64,000 bases of DNA from Hyphomicrobiales bacterium (GCA_900468625.1 UBUL01000001.1:354440-418439); one strand, 5' to 3'. Shown: positions 46,009 through 55,572, numbered from the stretch's first letter. Translations and numbers: made by a program. The notes: generated from the letters alone by a model not told the origin.

Positions 46009-46950
46009 ATGACCGACATGCTTTCAGATCCACGGCGCGACGCGACCGGCGCATTCCTCGTTGCCGCGCTCTATTATTTTGTTTCCTTTCCGCGCTTCGA
46101 GAGCCTGCGCGAGCCTCTGCTTGCGCTCTGCGAGGAAAATGGGGTGAAGGGTACGCTGCTGCTCGCGCATGAAGGAATCAACGGCACCATCGCCGGCACC
46201 GATGCCGCCATCGGCACGGTGCTCGCCTTCCTGCGCACCCAGCCGGAATTTGCCGGCCTCGAGCACAAGGAAAGCCGCGCTTCGAAAATGCCTTTCGTAC
46301 GCATGAAGGTGAAGCTCAAGAAAGAGATCGTCACCATGGGCGTCGAGGATATCGACCCGACCAAGGTCGTCGGCACCTATGTCGCGCCGAAGGACTGGAA
46401 TGCCCTCATCTCCGATCCCGATACTATCATCATCGACACCCGCAACGACTATGAGACCGCCATCGGCGTCTTCAAGGGCGCGGTCGATCCGAAGACCAAG
46501 ACCTTCCGCGAATTTCCCGAATGGGTGCGGGAGAATACCGGCCTGCACAACAAGCCGAAGATCGCCATGTATTGCACCGGCGGCATCCGCTGCGAGAAGG
46601 CGACCGCCTTCATGAAGCAGCAGGGCTTCGACGAGGTCTACCATCTCAAGGGCGGCATTCTGAAATATCTTGAGGAAGTACCGCCGGAAGAGAGCCTGTG
46701 GGAAGGCGCCTGCTTCGTCTTCGACGAGCGCGTCTCCGTGGAGCATGGCCTGAAAGAGGGCAATCATAAGCTCTGCCACGCCTGCCGCAACCCGATCACG
46801 GCCGAGGAAGTGACCTCACCCTTCTATGAGGCCGGCGTCTCGTGCAGCCATTGCTATCATGAGCGCAGCGAGGAGGACCGCGAGCGCTACCGCGAGAGGC
46901 AGCGGCAGATCGCGCTCGCTCGCAAGCGCGGCCGGGAACATATCGGCTAG
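46009..46950 (+). CDS. trhO: tRNA uridine(34) hydroxylase (rhodanese family)
   Basis: This 313-residue protein matches TrhO (formerly YceA), which makes 5-hydroxyuridine at the wobble position of tRNA. The N-terminal acylphosphatase-like domain ('[21 protein letters not shown]') is followed by a rhodanese domain with the active-site loop '[10 protein letters not shown]' (Cys189). The cysteine-rich C-terminus ('CHACRNPI', 'CSHCYHERS') is typical. ATG 46009 gives the normal start. Confidence 0.93.
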   Translation: MTDMLSDPRRDATGAFLVAALYYFVSFPRFESLREPLLALCEENGVKGTLLLAHEGINGTIAGTDAAIGTVLAFLRTQPEFAGLEHKESRASKMPFVRMKVKLKKEIVTMGVEDIDPTKVVGTYVAPKDWNALISDPDTIIIDTRNDYETAIGVFKGAVDPKTKTFREFPEWVRENTGLHNKPKIAMYCTGGIRCEKATAFMKQQGFDEVYHLKGGILKYLEEVPPEESLWEGACFVFDERVSVEHGLKEGNHKLCHACRNPITAEEVTSPFYEAGVSCSHCYHERSEEDRERYRERQRQIALARKRGREHIG

Positions 46951-46995
46951 GCATTTCCAGGAAAAGTGCACGCGGTTTTTCCGTCCGGACCGCAG
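46950..46995. repeat. Intergenic repeat, family A (short fourth copy)
   Basis: ATTTCCAGGAAAAGTGCACG followed by GGTTTTTCCGTCCGG is a shortened form of the element at 30934. It lies between the converging trhO and GGDEF-EAL genes. Confidence 0.6.
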
Positions 46996-47011
46996 ACATG
47001 CTCCAGGCATG

Positions 47012-49222
47012 TCAGGCGGCAGCGTGTTCCGCGTCCACAGCCGCAGCCATTTGAATGGCGAGCCGTTTGCTGATTTCGGCCTCCGGCATGGGCTTGCCGT
47101 AGAAATAACCCTGCAGTTCGTCGCAGCCGAATTCTTCCAGCGCCCTTCCCTGCTCCTCGGTTTCGATGCCTTCGGCCGTGACGGGAATGTCGAGCGAACG
47201 GGCCAAGGCCACCGTCGCCTTCACCATTTCGCGGGCGCGGCTGTTTTCCAGCACATCCATCGTCAGCGAGCGATCGACCTTGATACGGTCGAAGCCGAAC
47301 TGGCGAAGATAGCCGATGGAGGAGAAGCCCGATCCGAAATCGTCGAGCGCCACCTTGACGCCGATGGTCTTCAGCCGCTCGATCGACTGGCGGGTTCGCT
47401 CCGGATTCTGAATAATATAGCCTTCGGTAATTTCCAGCGTCACGCGGCCGGGCTCGATCCCGGTGCTGTTCAGCACGTTGCGGACGTAATCGGCAAAAGC
47501 GGGACTGCGGAACTGGCCGGGCGATACGTTGACGGCTACGTGGAGATCCGGCCATTGCTGTGCTGCCTTGCAAGCCCTGCGCAGCACGAGCAGACCCAGA
47601 GCTTCGATCAGCCCGCTGGTTTCGGCGATGGGGATGAAGGTTTCCGGCGAAATCGGCCCGTGACCGGGCCGGTTCCAGCGCACGAGCGCCTCGACACCGA
47701 TCATCTCGCAGCTCGATGCATCGACCAGCGGCTGGTAGGCGAGCGTCAGCTCCTCGGTCTCGATCGCATGACGCAGGTCGAGTTCCAGCGCGTTGCGTTC
47801 CTCGCGATGCGCATCCATGCCCGTCTCATAGCAGGTCATGCGGGCACGGCCGGCTTCCTTGGCCTTGTACATGGCAAGATCGGCACGGCGTACCAGCTCC
47901 TCGCGGTCGATACGGCCTTCCGGTGAACTCGCAATGCCGATGCTGGCACCGACCACGACCACCCGGCGGCCGATCTCGAGAGGTTCGGCAAGAAAATCCA
48001 GAATCTGTTCGGCCAGCCGCAAGGCCGGTGCGTCATTGAGCTCCTTCGTGGGGAAGGCGATGGCGAACTCGTCGCCGCCGAGACGCGCCAACAAGGCCTG
48101 TGGCGGCACAAGTACCTTGAGGCCGGCTGCTACGGCACGAATGAGCTGATCGCCCGTGCCATGCCCATAGGCGTCGTTGATTTCCTTGAAGCCGTCGAGA
48201 TCGAGGTAGAGAAGCAGAACATTGGTGCCGTCGGAGCGCGCCCGCTCGACCAGGCGGTCCACATCGAGCCGCAATCCCTCGCGATTGAGGAGCCCGCTCA
48301 GCCGGTCGCGCAGAGAAACCTGACGCGCCTGAACCTCCTCTGCCCGCAACCTGCGCGCGGCAAGCGATCCCAGAATCAGCAGCACCACGAAGAACAGGCC
48401 CACCAGGCCGAGTGCACCGAGAACCAGCGGGCGCACCTGCTGATAGCTCATATCGCCCGGTTCGCGGGAGTTCCATACAAGCCGCCCCAGCGATTTGCCG
48501 AGCGGATCGACGATCGAAACGGCGTATCGGGCGACGGTTTCCGGCGGCACCAGTTTCAGGCCACTGATGACGTAGGTGTTGGACATCATCTTGATGTGGT
48601 CGGCATCGAGGTAGCGCACGAGGATCAGATAGCGCCGCCTGCCTTCAGGCACCGGAATACGGCCGGATCTTTCACGGATCGTCGCTGCGCCGGCGACGGC
48701 GATGCCGTCCCTGGTCATGATATAGCCCGCGGCCTCCGGCACGCCGGTCACCCTCATTGTGCGCGCCTGATCGACGAGCGCCCAGATGGCGCTTCCGAGA
48801 ACATCCTCGATGTTTTCCGTCACCGGTTCGCCGTCGTGATAGGCAAAGAGCGGCTTGTTGTGGTCGTCAACGATGATGGCAATGTCGAACGGCGCGCCGT
48901 GGGAGGAAATGTCACCATAATTGCCGGCAATCCAGCCCTGGTCATCAAGCCCGTAGACGCTTCGCGCCGCATCGTTGCGCGCGGAGTGGTCGTGCAGCGT
49001 CACCTCCAGCTGCCCCTGAAAGGTCTTCAGCGCACCGACGGTCGTCTCCCAGGAGCGTTCGTCGTCCAGCTTGTCGGAGTAGTCGGCGACCCGGCCGATC
49101 GCGGTAAGCACCATCAGCGTTACAACGGCAACGACCAATGCAAAGGAAATCAGAACGGCGGTCACGATGGAATGACGACCGATCTGCGCGCTCTGCCGTG
49201 GTGATTTGAAAGCTGCTCCCAA
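47012..49222 (-). CDS. CHASE4-GGDEF-EAL cyclic di-GMP enzyme
   Basis: This 736-residue membrane protein has a transmembrane helix (about 20-42), an extracytoplasmic CHASE4-like sensor ('DDERSWETTVGALKTF' onward), a second helix (about 268-288), then GGDEF and EAL. Both catalytic signatures are intact: 'GGDEF' at 382-386 and 'EAL' at 511-513 with 'DDFGSGFSS' and 'EGIET'. It could make or break cyclic di-GMP. The start is TTG at 49222, supported by AAGGAG eight bases upstream. This contrasts with the protein at 20470, whose GGDEF is degraded. Confidence 0.92.
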   Translation of the reverse strand: MGAAFKSPRQSAQIGRHSIVTAVLISFALVVAVVTLMVLTAIGRVADYSDKLDDERSWETTVGALKTFQGQLEVTLHDHSARNDAARSVYGLDDQGWIAGNYGDISSHGAPFDIAIIVDDHNKPLFAYHDGEPVTENIEDVLGSAIWALVDQARTMRVTGVPEAAGYIMTRDGIAVAGAATIRERSGRIPVPEGRRRYLILVRYLDADHIKMMSNTYVISGLKLVPPETVARYAVSIVDPLGKSLGRLVWNSREPGDMSYQQVRPLVLGALGLVGLFFVVLLILGSLAARRLRAEEVQARQVSLRDRLSGLLNREGLRLDVDRLVERARSDGTNVLLLYLDLDGFKEINDAYGHGTGDQLIRAVAAGLKVLVPPQALLARLGGDEFAIAFPTKELNDAPALRLAEQILDFLAEPLEIGRRVVVVGASIGIASSPEGRIDREELVRRADLAMYKAKEAGRARMTCYETGMDAHREERNALELDLRHAIETEELTLAYQPLVDASSCEMIGVEALVRWNRPGHGPISPETFIPIAETSGLIEALGLLVLRRACKAAQQWPDLHVAVNVSPGQFRSPAFADYVRNVLNSTGIEPGRVTLEITEGYIIQNPERTRQSIERLKTIGVKVALDDFGSGFSSIGYLRQFGFDRIKVDRSLTMDVLENSRAREMVKATVALARSLDIPVTAEGIETEEQGRALEEFGCDELQGYFYGKPMPEAEISKRLAIQMAAAVDAEHAAA

Positions 49223-49332
49223 CGCTTTTTCTCCTTGGCGGAGAAGTCTGCCGTCAGGTCTTCAATAAACGGTTAAGGCGTATCCGAGATTCATACAGGA
49301 AAGAGTTGTATATTTGCCGAAGCCGAAAGAAT

Positions 49333-49881
49333 TCATGTCCCGGCGGCGATCGCTTGTCTAAAACGATTGAGGCTCGTCGACAAAAGGCCGCTTTCACGCG
49401 CTTCCAGCAGCATTGCCGCCTGGGTCTCATCGCTCTTGCCGGCAATCGGCAGGCGCAGAAAAGCGTCCTGCACGATAGTCAGCGACATGGTCTGCAATAC
49501 GTCCGTCAGCTGCGCCAACACGAGATCGCCGCGATGCGAGGCATGGGCGAACATCAGCGGCTTGAACGGCACCTCGTCGCGCGACACCAGCCAATCCAGC
49601 GCGTTTTTAAAACCGCCGGGTATGCCATGAGCATATTCCGGGCAGGAGACGATCAGACCGTCGGCCTTGCGAATCTCGGCGGCAAATTTCTCGACCGCCG
49701 GTGGCGTTCTCTCGCCTTCATTGTCGGGATTGAAGATCGGCAGTTCGCCAATCAGATCGGAGATCGTGATGCGGAGGCCATCGGGACATGCAAGCTGCAG
49801 CGCTTCCAGCAGCCTGCGGCTGGCCGAAGCTTGGCGCTGGCTGCCGGAAAGCGCATAAAGAGAAATTGCCCGTTGGATCAT
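49333..49881 (-). CDS. NADPH-dependent FMN reductase family protein
   Basis: This 182-residue flavodoxin-like protein has the phosphate loop 'ALSGSQRQASASRRLLEAL' and the flavin block 'CPEYAHGIPGGFKNALDWL'. Members reduce FMN, azo dyes, quinones or chromate using NADPH. I chose ATG 49881 over a TTG two codons upstream. No partner gene is evident. Confidence 0.85.
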   Translation of the reverse strand: MIQRAISLYALSGSQRQASASRRLLEALQLACPDGLRITISDLIGELPIFNPDNEGERTPPAVEKFAAEIRKADGLIVSCPEYAHGIPGGFKNALDWLVSRDEVPFKPLMFAHASHRGDLVLAQLTDVLQTMSLTIVQDAFLRLPIAGKSDETQAAMLLEARESGLLSTSLNRFRQAIAAGT

Positions 49882-49904
49882 GCGCAATGTCTATCAGGCC
49901 TTGC

Positions 49905-50035
49905 CGATTCGGGCGAGAGACTCTCCCTCGATTGGAGGCACGGACCGGAGGTCCGGGTTGGGGTGACCGTTGCGAACACGGAAACCACCTCAACCCGCGC
50001 GTTCCGCGCGACCTCCCCCTCAAGAGCGAGGCAAA
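49905..50035. repeat. Palindromic intergenic sequence
   Basis: GGACCGGAGGTCC, the separated pair GGTTGGGGTGACC / CAACCCGCGCG and TCCGCGCGA make several short hairpins between the FMN reductase and beta-glucosidase genes. It looks like another rhizobial intergenic element, with no second copy seen here. Confidence 0.4.
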
Positions 50036-50042
50036 GCCCGCA

Positions 50043-51416
50043 TCAGACCGGCTTGTGATTGCCCTTCGGGAACTGTGAGGCAAGCTCCCTGTACCATTTG
50101 CCGCTCTTCTTGATGGTGCGCACCTGTGTCTCGTAATCGACATGCACGAGGCCGAAACGCATACGATAGCCTTCCGCCCATTCGAAATTGTCCATCAGGC
50201 TCCAGGCAAAATAGCCGCGCATCGGATAGCCGTCCTTGATGAGATCGGCGACGACACCGAGATGCTCTGCATAGTAGTCGAGCCGCGGCTGGTCATCGAC
50301 CTCGCCCTTGACGACGCCCATATTGTAGCAGGCGCCGTTTTCGGTGATGTAGCACTCCGGTAGTTCGTAGCGCTTGTTGAGGTCCTCGACGACGTGCTTC
50401 AGGCCTGGCGAATAGACCTCCCAGCCGATATCCATCTTGACGTCGCTCACCGGCGGCGCTTCCTTCGTCCAGGGGAAATCGCCGCTCTTGGATACATCGT
50501 CGGAGACGCGCATCGGCATATAGTAATTCAGACCCCACCAATCGAGCTTCTGGTTGATGGTCTTGAGATCGCCGTCCTCGATGACGGGCATGCGGTCGCC
50601 AAGCGCCTCGACGAACTCCTTCGGATATTCGCCCTTGAAGATCGGATCGAAGAAGGCGCCATTGTGGAACTGATGCGCGCGTTCGACGGCGGCCAGATCT
50701 TCCGCGCGGCCGGAGCCCGGCAGAATGGAGGCGGCATTGAGCACGATGCCGACAGGCACCTTCGGCGCGACGGAGCGGATCGCTTCGACGCCGAGACCAT
50801 GAGCGAGGTTCATATAGTGCATCGCGTAGAGTGCGGCCTGCATATTGCGCTCGCCCGGCGCATGAACGCCGTAAAGATGGCTCAGCCAGACGATGCACCA
50901 AGGCTCGTTGAAGGTGGCAACGGAATCCAGACGGTCGCCAAGGCGAGCCATGACCGTCTTGGCATAGCGCTGGAAGGCATGCGCGGTCGAGCGCGCCGTC
51001 CAGCCGCCATCGCCGGCAAGCGCGAGCGGCAGATCCCAATGATAGAGGGTCGCGAAGGTCTTGATGCCGCGCGCCTTGCAGCCGTCGACCAGGCGATCGT
51101 AGAAATCGAGGCCGGCCTCGTTCACCGGGCCGGTGCCTTCTGGAATGACGCGCGGCCAGGCGATCGAGAAACGATAGGCCTCGACGCCCATCTCCTTGAT
51201 CAGATCGAGATCCTGCTCCAGACGGTTATAGTGATCGCAGGCGACATCGCCATTGTTGCGCTGATAGACGCGGCCGGGCATGTTGGCGAAGGCATCCCAT
51301 ATGGATGGCTTGCGGCCGTCGGCCTTGGTGGCGCCTTCGATCTGAAAGGCGGCGGTGGCAACGCCGAATGTGAAGTCGCCGGGGAAGCGATCGGCAAGAA
51401 GCTTCGGATGGATCAT
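50043..51416 (-). CDS. GH1 beta-glucosidase
   Basis: This 457-residue glycoside hydrolase removes beta-linked glucose (or related sugars) from short glycosides. The acid/base Glu171 is in 'TFNEPW', the nucleophile Glu359 in 'YITENGAC', and the N-terminal 'FTFGVATAAFQIEGA' and 'SLMDNFEWAEGY' blocks are standard. It has no signal peptide, so it acts in the cytoplasm on imported glycosides. It lies downstream of the sugar ABC/dehydrogenase genes on the same strand and may be their partner, though a 500-base gap with a pseudogene separates them. Confidence 0.95.
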   Translation of the reverse strand: MIHPKLLADRFPGDFTFGVATAAFQIEGATKADGRKPSIWDAFANMPGRVYQRNNGDVACDHYNRLEQDLDLIKEMGVEAYRFSIAWPRVIPEGTGPVNEAGLDFYDRLVDGCKARGIKTFATLYHWDLPLALAGDGGWTARSTAHAFQRYAKTVMARLGDRLDSVATFNEPWCIVWLSHLYGVHAPGERNMQAALYAMHYMNLAHGLGVEAIRSVAPKVPVGIVLNAASILPGSGRAEDLAAVERAHQFHNGAFFDPIFKGEYPKEFVEALGDRMPVIEDGDLKTINQKLDWWGLNYYMPMRVSDDVSKSGDFPWTKEAPPVSDVKMDIGWEVYSPGLKHVVEDLNKRYELPECYITENGACYNMGVVKGEVDDQPRLDYYAEHLGVVADLIKDGYPMRGYFAWSLMDNFEWAEGYRMRFGLVHVDYETQVRTIKKSGKWYRELASQFPKGNHKPV

Positions 51417-51673
51417 GATGAAAATCCTGTCTGTTATGGCTTCGTTGGCTGCGGTTTAACCACGCCGCCCCTCAAAGTACAGGGCCATGCAGGAAAACTG
51501 CAGCGTTGCAGGTGCCGACAAACCAAGCCGGCTAGGTGGCACCTCGGAGAATTCCGCCGGTGGCAGCGACACTCTTCGCACGCCTCGATAACAGCAATGT
51601 CAACGGTCGTGACTTGCCTTTTCGACGTAGGTCGATCGGGGGTAGCATTCAAACTTGACAACGAAAGGATACG
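51417..51673. other. Intergenic stretch before the beta-glucosidase gene
   Basis: I see no gene or repeat here. The promoter of the beta-glucosidase gene should lie in it. Confidence 0.4.
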
Positions 51674-51888
51674 ATGATCCGTGCGCTCGACGCTGTCCAC
51701 CCGATCTGCTGAGCCCCCTGCGCGTCGTCGCCTCGCTGGTACCGTTCAGCTGCGGAACGCAGAAGGTGCTGCATTTCCCGGTCGCCGAGAACGTCTCCAC
51801 CATCCTCTTCCTGTTTCTGGTCGGAGCCGACGGCGGCCCCCTGAGCATGGATACTCTGAAAAAGCGCAAGAAGAACGTCGCGGCCTGA
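51674..51888 (+). pseudogene. DoxX-family remnant (frameshifted and internally deleted)
   Basis: An ATG at 51674 with AAAGGA four bases before it opens a frame that stops after 12 codons. Shifting one frame gives 'DLLSPLRVVASLVPFSCGTQKVLHFPV', which resembles the N-terminal helix of DoxX proteins ('HGTQKLLGFP' type). This is joined directly to 'LFLFLVGADGGPLSMDTLKKRKK', which resembles the DoxX C-terminus. The middle, about 70-80 residues with two or more helices, is missing. I infer an indel plus an internal deletion in a former membrane protein gene. It lies opposite in strand to its neighbours. Confidence 0.6.
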
Positions 51889-51933
51889 AGAAAAGGCCCG
51901 CGGCGGTTGCACCGCCTCGGGCCTCGCTAATAA

Positions 51934-53121
51934 TTAGAGCTTGACCCAGGCGCCGTTGCGCTTCGAGGAAGCGACACAAGCCTCGACGAATGCCACCCCC
52001 TTCACACCGTCATCGACGGTCGGATAGATCACGGCCGGATCGACCGCCACACCCTTCTTGCGGGCATTGATGGCGCGTGCGGCCTCGGTATAGATCGTAG
52101 CGAAAGCTTCCAGATAGCCTTCCGGATGCCCCGACGGGATGCGCGAGACGCGCGCCGCGGCGGCACCAGAACCAGCACCGTTGCGCGTGATCAACCGCTT
52201 CTGGTCGCCGAACGGCGTGTACCAGAGATAGTTCGGATCGGCCTGTGTCCACTCTATGCCGCCCTTGGTGCCATAGACCCGGAGCTTCAAGCCGTTCTCA
52301 TGGCCGGGCGCCACCTGGCTGCACCAGAGCATGCCTTTAGCCGGCTTTTCCTTGCCCCTCGCCTTGAAGCGCAGCAGCACATGGCCGTTGTCATCGAGAC
52401 GGCGGCCTTCAACGAAGCTATCGAGATCGGCGGCAAGGCTGTCGAGCTCGAGGCCGGTGACGAAGGACGCGAGGTTATAGGCATGCGTGCCGATATCGCC
52501 GGTGGAGCCGCCGGCGCCGGATTGGGCCGGATCGGTGCGCCATGCCGCCTGCTTCTGGCCGGACTGCTCGATATTTTCCGTCAGCCAGTCCTGAGGATAT
52601 TCCACCTGTACGATACGGATATCGCCGAGTTCGCCATTCTCCACCATCTCGCGCGCCTGACGGACCATCGGATAGCCGGTATAGTTATGCGTGAGGATGA
52701 AGAGCGCGCCGCTCTCGTCGGCCACCTTCTTCAGCTTCTTGGCATCGGCGAGATTGGAGGTCAGCGGCTTGTCGCAGATGACGTGGATGCCGCGACGCAG
52801 GAATTCCTTGGCGGCATCGTAATGAACATGGTTCGGCGTGACGATCGAAACCGCCTCGATGCCGTTCTTCAGCTTGGCTTCGCGGATCGCCATCTCGCGA
52901 TAGCTGGAATAGGTGCGCGAGGGATCGAGACCGAGATCGCGGCCGGATGCCGCGGCCTTTTCCGGCGATGACGAGAGCGCGCCGGCGATGAGATCGAACT
53001 GGTCGTCAATGCGCGCGGCAATGCGATGCACCGCGCCGATGAATGCGCCGGCGCCGCCGCCCACCATGCCGAGCCGGATGCGCGGCTCCCGCGTCTGTTC
53101 CGATGATCCTTCGATTGCCAT
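51934..53121 (-). CDS. Gfo/Idh/MocA-family sugar dehydrogenase
   Basis: This 395-residue NAD(P)-dependent oxidoreductase has the Rossmann motif 'GMVGGGAGAFIGAVHR' near residue 18, the family signature 'CDKPLTSN' (Lys in the EKP-type motif) and 'GDIGTHAYNLASFVTG' with the catalytic His. Members oxidise or reduce inositols and sugars or glycosides. The ATG at 53121 has a perfect AGGAGG six bases before it; an upstream open frame runs into a repeat. It follows a TIM-barrel isomerase gene across a RIME-like repeat, and the pair suggests oxidation plus isomerisation of an imported sugar. Confidence 0.9.
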   Translation of the reverse strand: MAIEGSSEQTREPRIRLGMVGGGAGAFIGAVHRIAARIDDQFDLIAGALSSSPEKAAASGRDLGLDPSRTYSSYREMAIREAKLKNGIEAVSIVTPNHVHYDAAKEFLRRGIHVICDKPLTSNLADAKKLKKVADESGALFILTHNYTGYPMVRQAREMVENGELGDIRIVQVEYPQDWLTENIEQSGQKQAAWRTDPAQSGAGGSTGDIGTHAYNLASFVTGLELDSLAADLDSFVEGRRLDDNGHVLLRFKARGKEKPAKGMLWCSQVAPGHENGLKLRVYGTKGGIEWTQADPNYLWYTPFGDQKRLITRNGAGSGAAAARVSRIPSGHPEGYLEAFATIYTEAARAINARKKGVAVDPAVIYPTVDDGVKGVAFVEACVASSKRNGAWVKL

Positions 53122-53150
53122 TTTTGTCCTCCTGAGAATTGAATTAAATA

Positions 53151-53306
53151 TCCCTTCTCCCCAGCCGGGAGAAGGCCGCCCGAAGGGTCGGATGAGGGGG
53201 ATTTCGGCGAACACAGCTTTCGCTTGCCGCTCAAGGCACTCGTCGCGACGCTCCTCGCCCCCCTCATCTGTCCTTCGGATATCTTCTCCCCGCTGGGGAG
53301 AAGAGG
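53151..53306. repeat. RIME-like palindromic intergenic element (second copy)
   Basis: CCCTTCTCCCCAGCCGGGAG with GGATGAGGGGG on the left half and CCCCCTCATCTG with CTTCTCCCCGCTGGGGAGAAG on the right half form nested hairpins. It lies between two genes of the same probable operon. Confidence 0.75.
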
Positions 53307-53309
53307 AAA

Positions 53310-54365
53310 TTACGACAGCCCCAGCATGCGCCGGTTGGCGGCCTGATCCGTGCCGCTGCCGGCAAAGTCGTCGAAGGCCTTTTCCGTGACGCGGATGATG
53401 TGTGCCTTGACAAATTCGGAGCCTTCGCGGGCGCCGTCTTCGGGATGCTTCAGCGCGCATTCCCATTCGACCACGGCCCAGCCGTCGAAATTATTGGCGG
53501 TCATCTTCGAGAAGACGGCACCGAAATCGACCTGACCGTCGCCCAGCGAACGGAAGCGGCCCGCGCGCTCGACCCAACCCTGATAGCCGCCATAGACACC
53601 CTGGCGCCCGGTCGGATTGAACTCCGCATCCTTGACGTGGAACATCTTGATGCGGTCCTTGTAGATGTCGATGTTCTCGAGATAATCGAGGCACTGCAGG
53701 ACGTAATGCGAGGGATCGTAGAGCATGTTGGCGCGCGGGTGGTTCTTTACGCGCTCCAGGAACATCTCGAAGGTGATGCCGTCATGCAGGTCTTCGCCCG
53801 GATGGATCTCGTAGCAGACGTCGACGCCGTTTTCGTCGGCATGGTTGAGGATCGGCGTCCAGCGGCGGGCAAGCTCCTCGAAAGCGGTTTCGACGAGGCC
53901 GGCCGGGCGCTGCGGCCAGGGATAGATGAAGGGCCAGGCAAGGGCGCCGGAGAAGGTCGCATGCGCCTTGATGCCGAGATGCTTGGAAGCGGTCAGCGCC
54001 ATCTTCACCTGTTCGACGGCCCATTCCTGACGAGCCTTCGGATTCCCTCGCACTTCCGGCGCCGCAAAGCCGTCGAAGGCTTCGTCATAGGCCGGATGCA
54101 CGGCAACAAGCTGGCCCTGGAGGTGGGTGGAGAGCTCGGTAACCTCGACGCCGTTGGCGCGAGCGACACCGGCGAATTCGTCGCAATAATCCTTGGAGGA
54201 GGCCGCTTTCTTCAGGTCGATGAGCTGGCTTGCCCAGGTCGGAACCTGCACGCCGATATACCCGGCATCGGCCGCCCATTTCGTGATCGAATCCCACGAA
54301 TTGAACGGTGCCGCATCACCGGCGAACTGGCCGAGAAACAGGCCTGGCCCCTTGATCGTCTTCAT
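53310..54365 (-). CDS. Sugar phosphate isomerase/epimerase (TIM barrel, AP-endonuclease-2 fold)
   Basis: This 351-residue protein has the metal site of xylose-isomerase-like barrels: Glu in 'CYEIHPGEDLHDG', Asp and His in 'LYDPSHYVLQ', His in 'KMFHVKDAEF' and Glu in 'VVEWECAL'. It probably isomerises or epimerises a sugar or keto-sugar. The ATG at 54365 has GGAGG eight bases upstream. Its 260-base upstream region carries a LacI-type site and a terminator of the preceding gene, so it may start its own transcript together with the Gfo/Idh gene. Confidence 0.88.
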   Translation of the reverse strand: MKTIKGPGLFLGQFAGDAAPFNSWDSITKWAADAGYIGVQVPTWASQLIDLKKAASSKDYCDEFAGVARANGVEVTELSTHLQGQLVAVHPAYDEAFDGFAAPEVRGNPKARQEWAVEQVKMALTASKHLGIKAHATFSGALAWPFIYPWPQRPAGLVETAFEELARRWTPILNHADENGVDVCYEIHPGEDLHDGITFEMFLERVKNHPRANMLYDPSHYVLQCLDYLENIDIYKDRIKMFHVKDAEFNPTGRQGVYGGYQGWVERAGRFRSLGDGQVDFGAVFSKMTANNFDGWAVVEWECALKHPEDGAREGSEFVKAHIIRVTEKAFDDFAGSGTDQAANRRMLGLS

Positions 54366-54390
54366 CAGTAATTCCTCCCTAATCGCGTTC

Positions 54391-54404
54391 TGTAAACGTT
54401 TCCG
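54391..54404. promoter_or_regulatory. LacI-type operator upstream of the isomerase gene
   Basis: TGTAAACGTTTCCG resembles the LacI-family operators at 58274 and 58295 (TGTAAACC / GGTTTACA) and lies 26 bases before the isomerase ATG. The LacI protein at 58404 is the likely binder. Confidence 0.45.
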
Positions 54405-54574
54405 ATGCCTTCCGGACCCATATCCGAGGCGGCTAGGATGCCTTAGCCTCAAAAAACTATAGGGTCTTCAGGATGAAAGTCGAATGCCTTCCGACCTAAT
54501 CACGGCCAGCCGCCGACGGCAAGAGGTACGTGCCGCAAAATTTCCATTGCATATGAAACGAGCCGCCATCCGCA

Positions 54575-54605
54575 TAAAAAAACGCCCGCCGAAGCCGGCG
54601 GGCGT
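54575..54605 (-). terminator. Terminator after the sugar-binding protein gene
   Basis: On the minus strand ACGCCCGCCGG and CCGGCGGGCGT-type arms (GCCCGCCG / CGGCGGGC) form a hairpin followed by TTTTTTT. It comes 20 bases after the binding-protein stop. Confidence 0.85.
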
Positions 54606-54624
54606 ATCTGTCTGAATCAGCCGA

Positions 54625-55572
54625 TCAGAACGGTGAATCGGCGAAGTAGAAGTCCTTGGCATTGTCCTTGGTTACGAGCGTCGCGTCGAGGATGTAGTTG
54701 CCGCGAACCGGAACCTGATTGTAGAAATTGGCAGCCGTTAGCTCCATGGCCGTGCCGACCATTGCCGGCGGATAGAGCACGTCGACCGGGATCAGCTTGT
54801 CGCCATCCATGACCTTCTTCACCATGTCCTTCGAGCCGGCGCCTGCGATGATATACTTGATGTCGGTGCGCTTGGCCTGATCGATCGCCTGCAGCACACC
54901 GACGGCCATGTCGTCATCCTGACACCAGACGACATCGATCTTCGGGAACTTGGTCAGATAGTCCTGCATGACCTTGAAGGCGTCGTCGCGGTTCCAGTTG
55001 CCATACTGGCGGTCGAGAACCTTGACCTTCGAGCCGGCAATACCCTTGTCGAAGCCGTCCTGGCGCTGCTGGTCGATCGGGATCGGCAAGCCGCGAATGA
55101 CGACGACCTGCGCTTCCGGCGTATTCTTCTTGATGTATTCGCCTGCCGTCTGGCCCAGCGCCGGATTGTTGCCGGCGACGTAAAGGTCGCGGACGGAATT
55201 GTCGTTGTTGCTCGGCGCACGGTCGACGAGCGTCACGAACTTGCCCTTGTCCTTGACTTCCTTAATGGCGTTGACGAGCGGATCCGGGTCCGACGGCAGG
55301 ATCACGAGGGCGTCGATGCCCTGGGTCTCGAGGTCCTGGACCGCATTGGCCTGGCTTGCGGCATCGGGCGAAGTCTTGACGATGACATTGAGCCCCGGAT
55401 GCTCCGCCATCAGGAGCTTGGCGATACGCTCGGCATGGAACACCACGCCCGATGTCCAGCCATGGTCGGCGGCCGGAATGGAAACGCCGATAGTCACCTT
55501 CTTGTCCGCGGCATGAACGGCACCGGCCAAAGCCACCATCGCGACCGCGAGCCCCAATAGTTTTTTACGCAT
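54625..55572 (-). CDS. Sugar ABC transporter substrate-binding protein
   Basis: This 315-residue periplasmic protein of the ribose-binding (type I) group has a signal peptide ('LLGLAVAMVALAGAVHAAD'). Its mature start is 'KKVTIGVSIPAADHGWTSGVVFHAERIA', with 'DALVILPSDPDPLVNAIKEVKDKGKFVTLVDRAP' further on (family blocks, quoted in part). It should bind a monosaccharide, cyclitol or small glycoside; the ligand cannot be told. The ATG at 55572 has GGGAGGAAGAAC in front. It ends with a strong terminator. The usual order here is ATPase, permease, binding protein. Confidence 0.92.
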   Translation of the reverse strand: MRKKLLGLAVAMVALAGAVHAADKKVTIGVSIPAADHGWTSGVVFHAERIAKLLMAEHPGLNVIVKTSPDAASQANAVQDLETQGIDALVILPSDPDPLVNAIKEVKDKGKFVTLVDRAPSNNDNSVRDLYVAGNNPALGQTAGEYIKKNTPEAQVVVIRGLPIPIDQQRQDGFDKGIAGSKVKVLDRQYGNWNRDDAFKVMQDYLTKFPKIDVVWCQDDDMAVGVLQAIDQAKRTDIKYIIAGAGSKDMVKKVMDGDKLIPVDVLYPPAMVGTAMELTAANFYNQVPVRGNYILDATLVTKDNAKDFYFADSPF

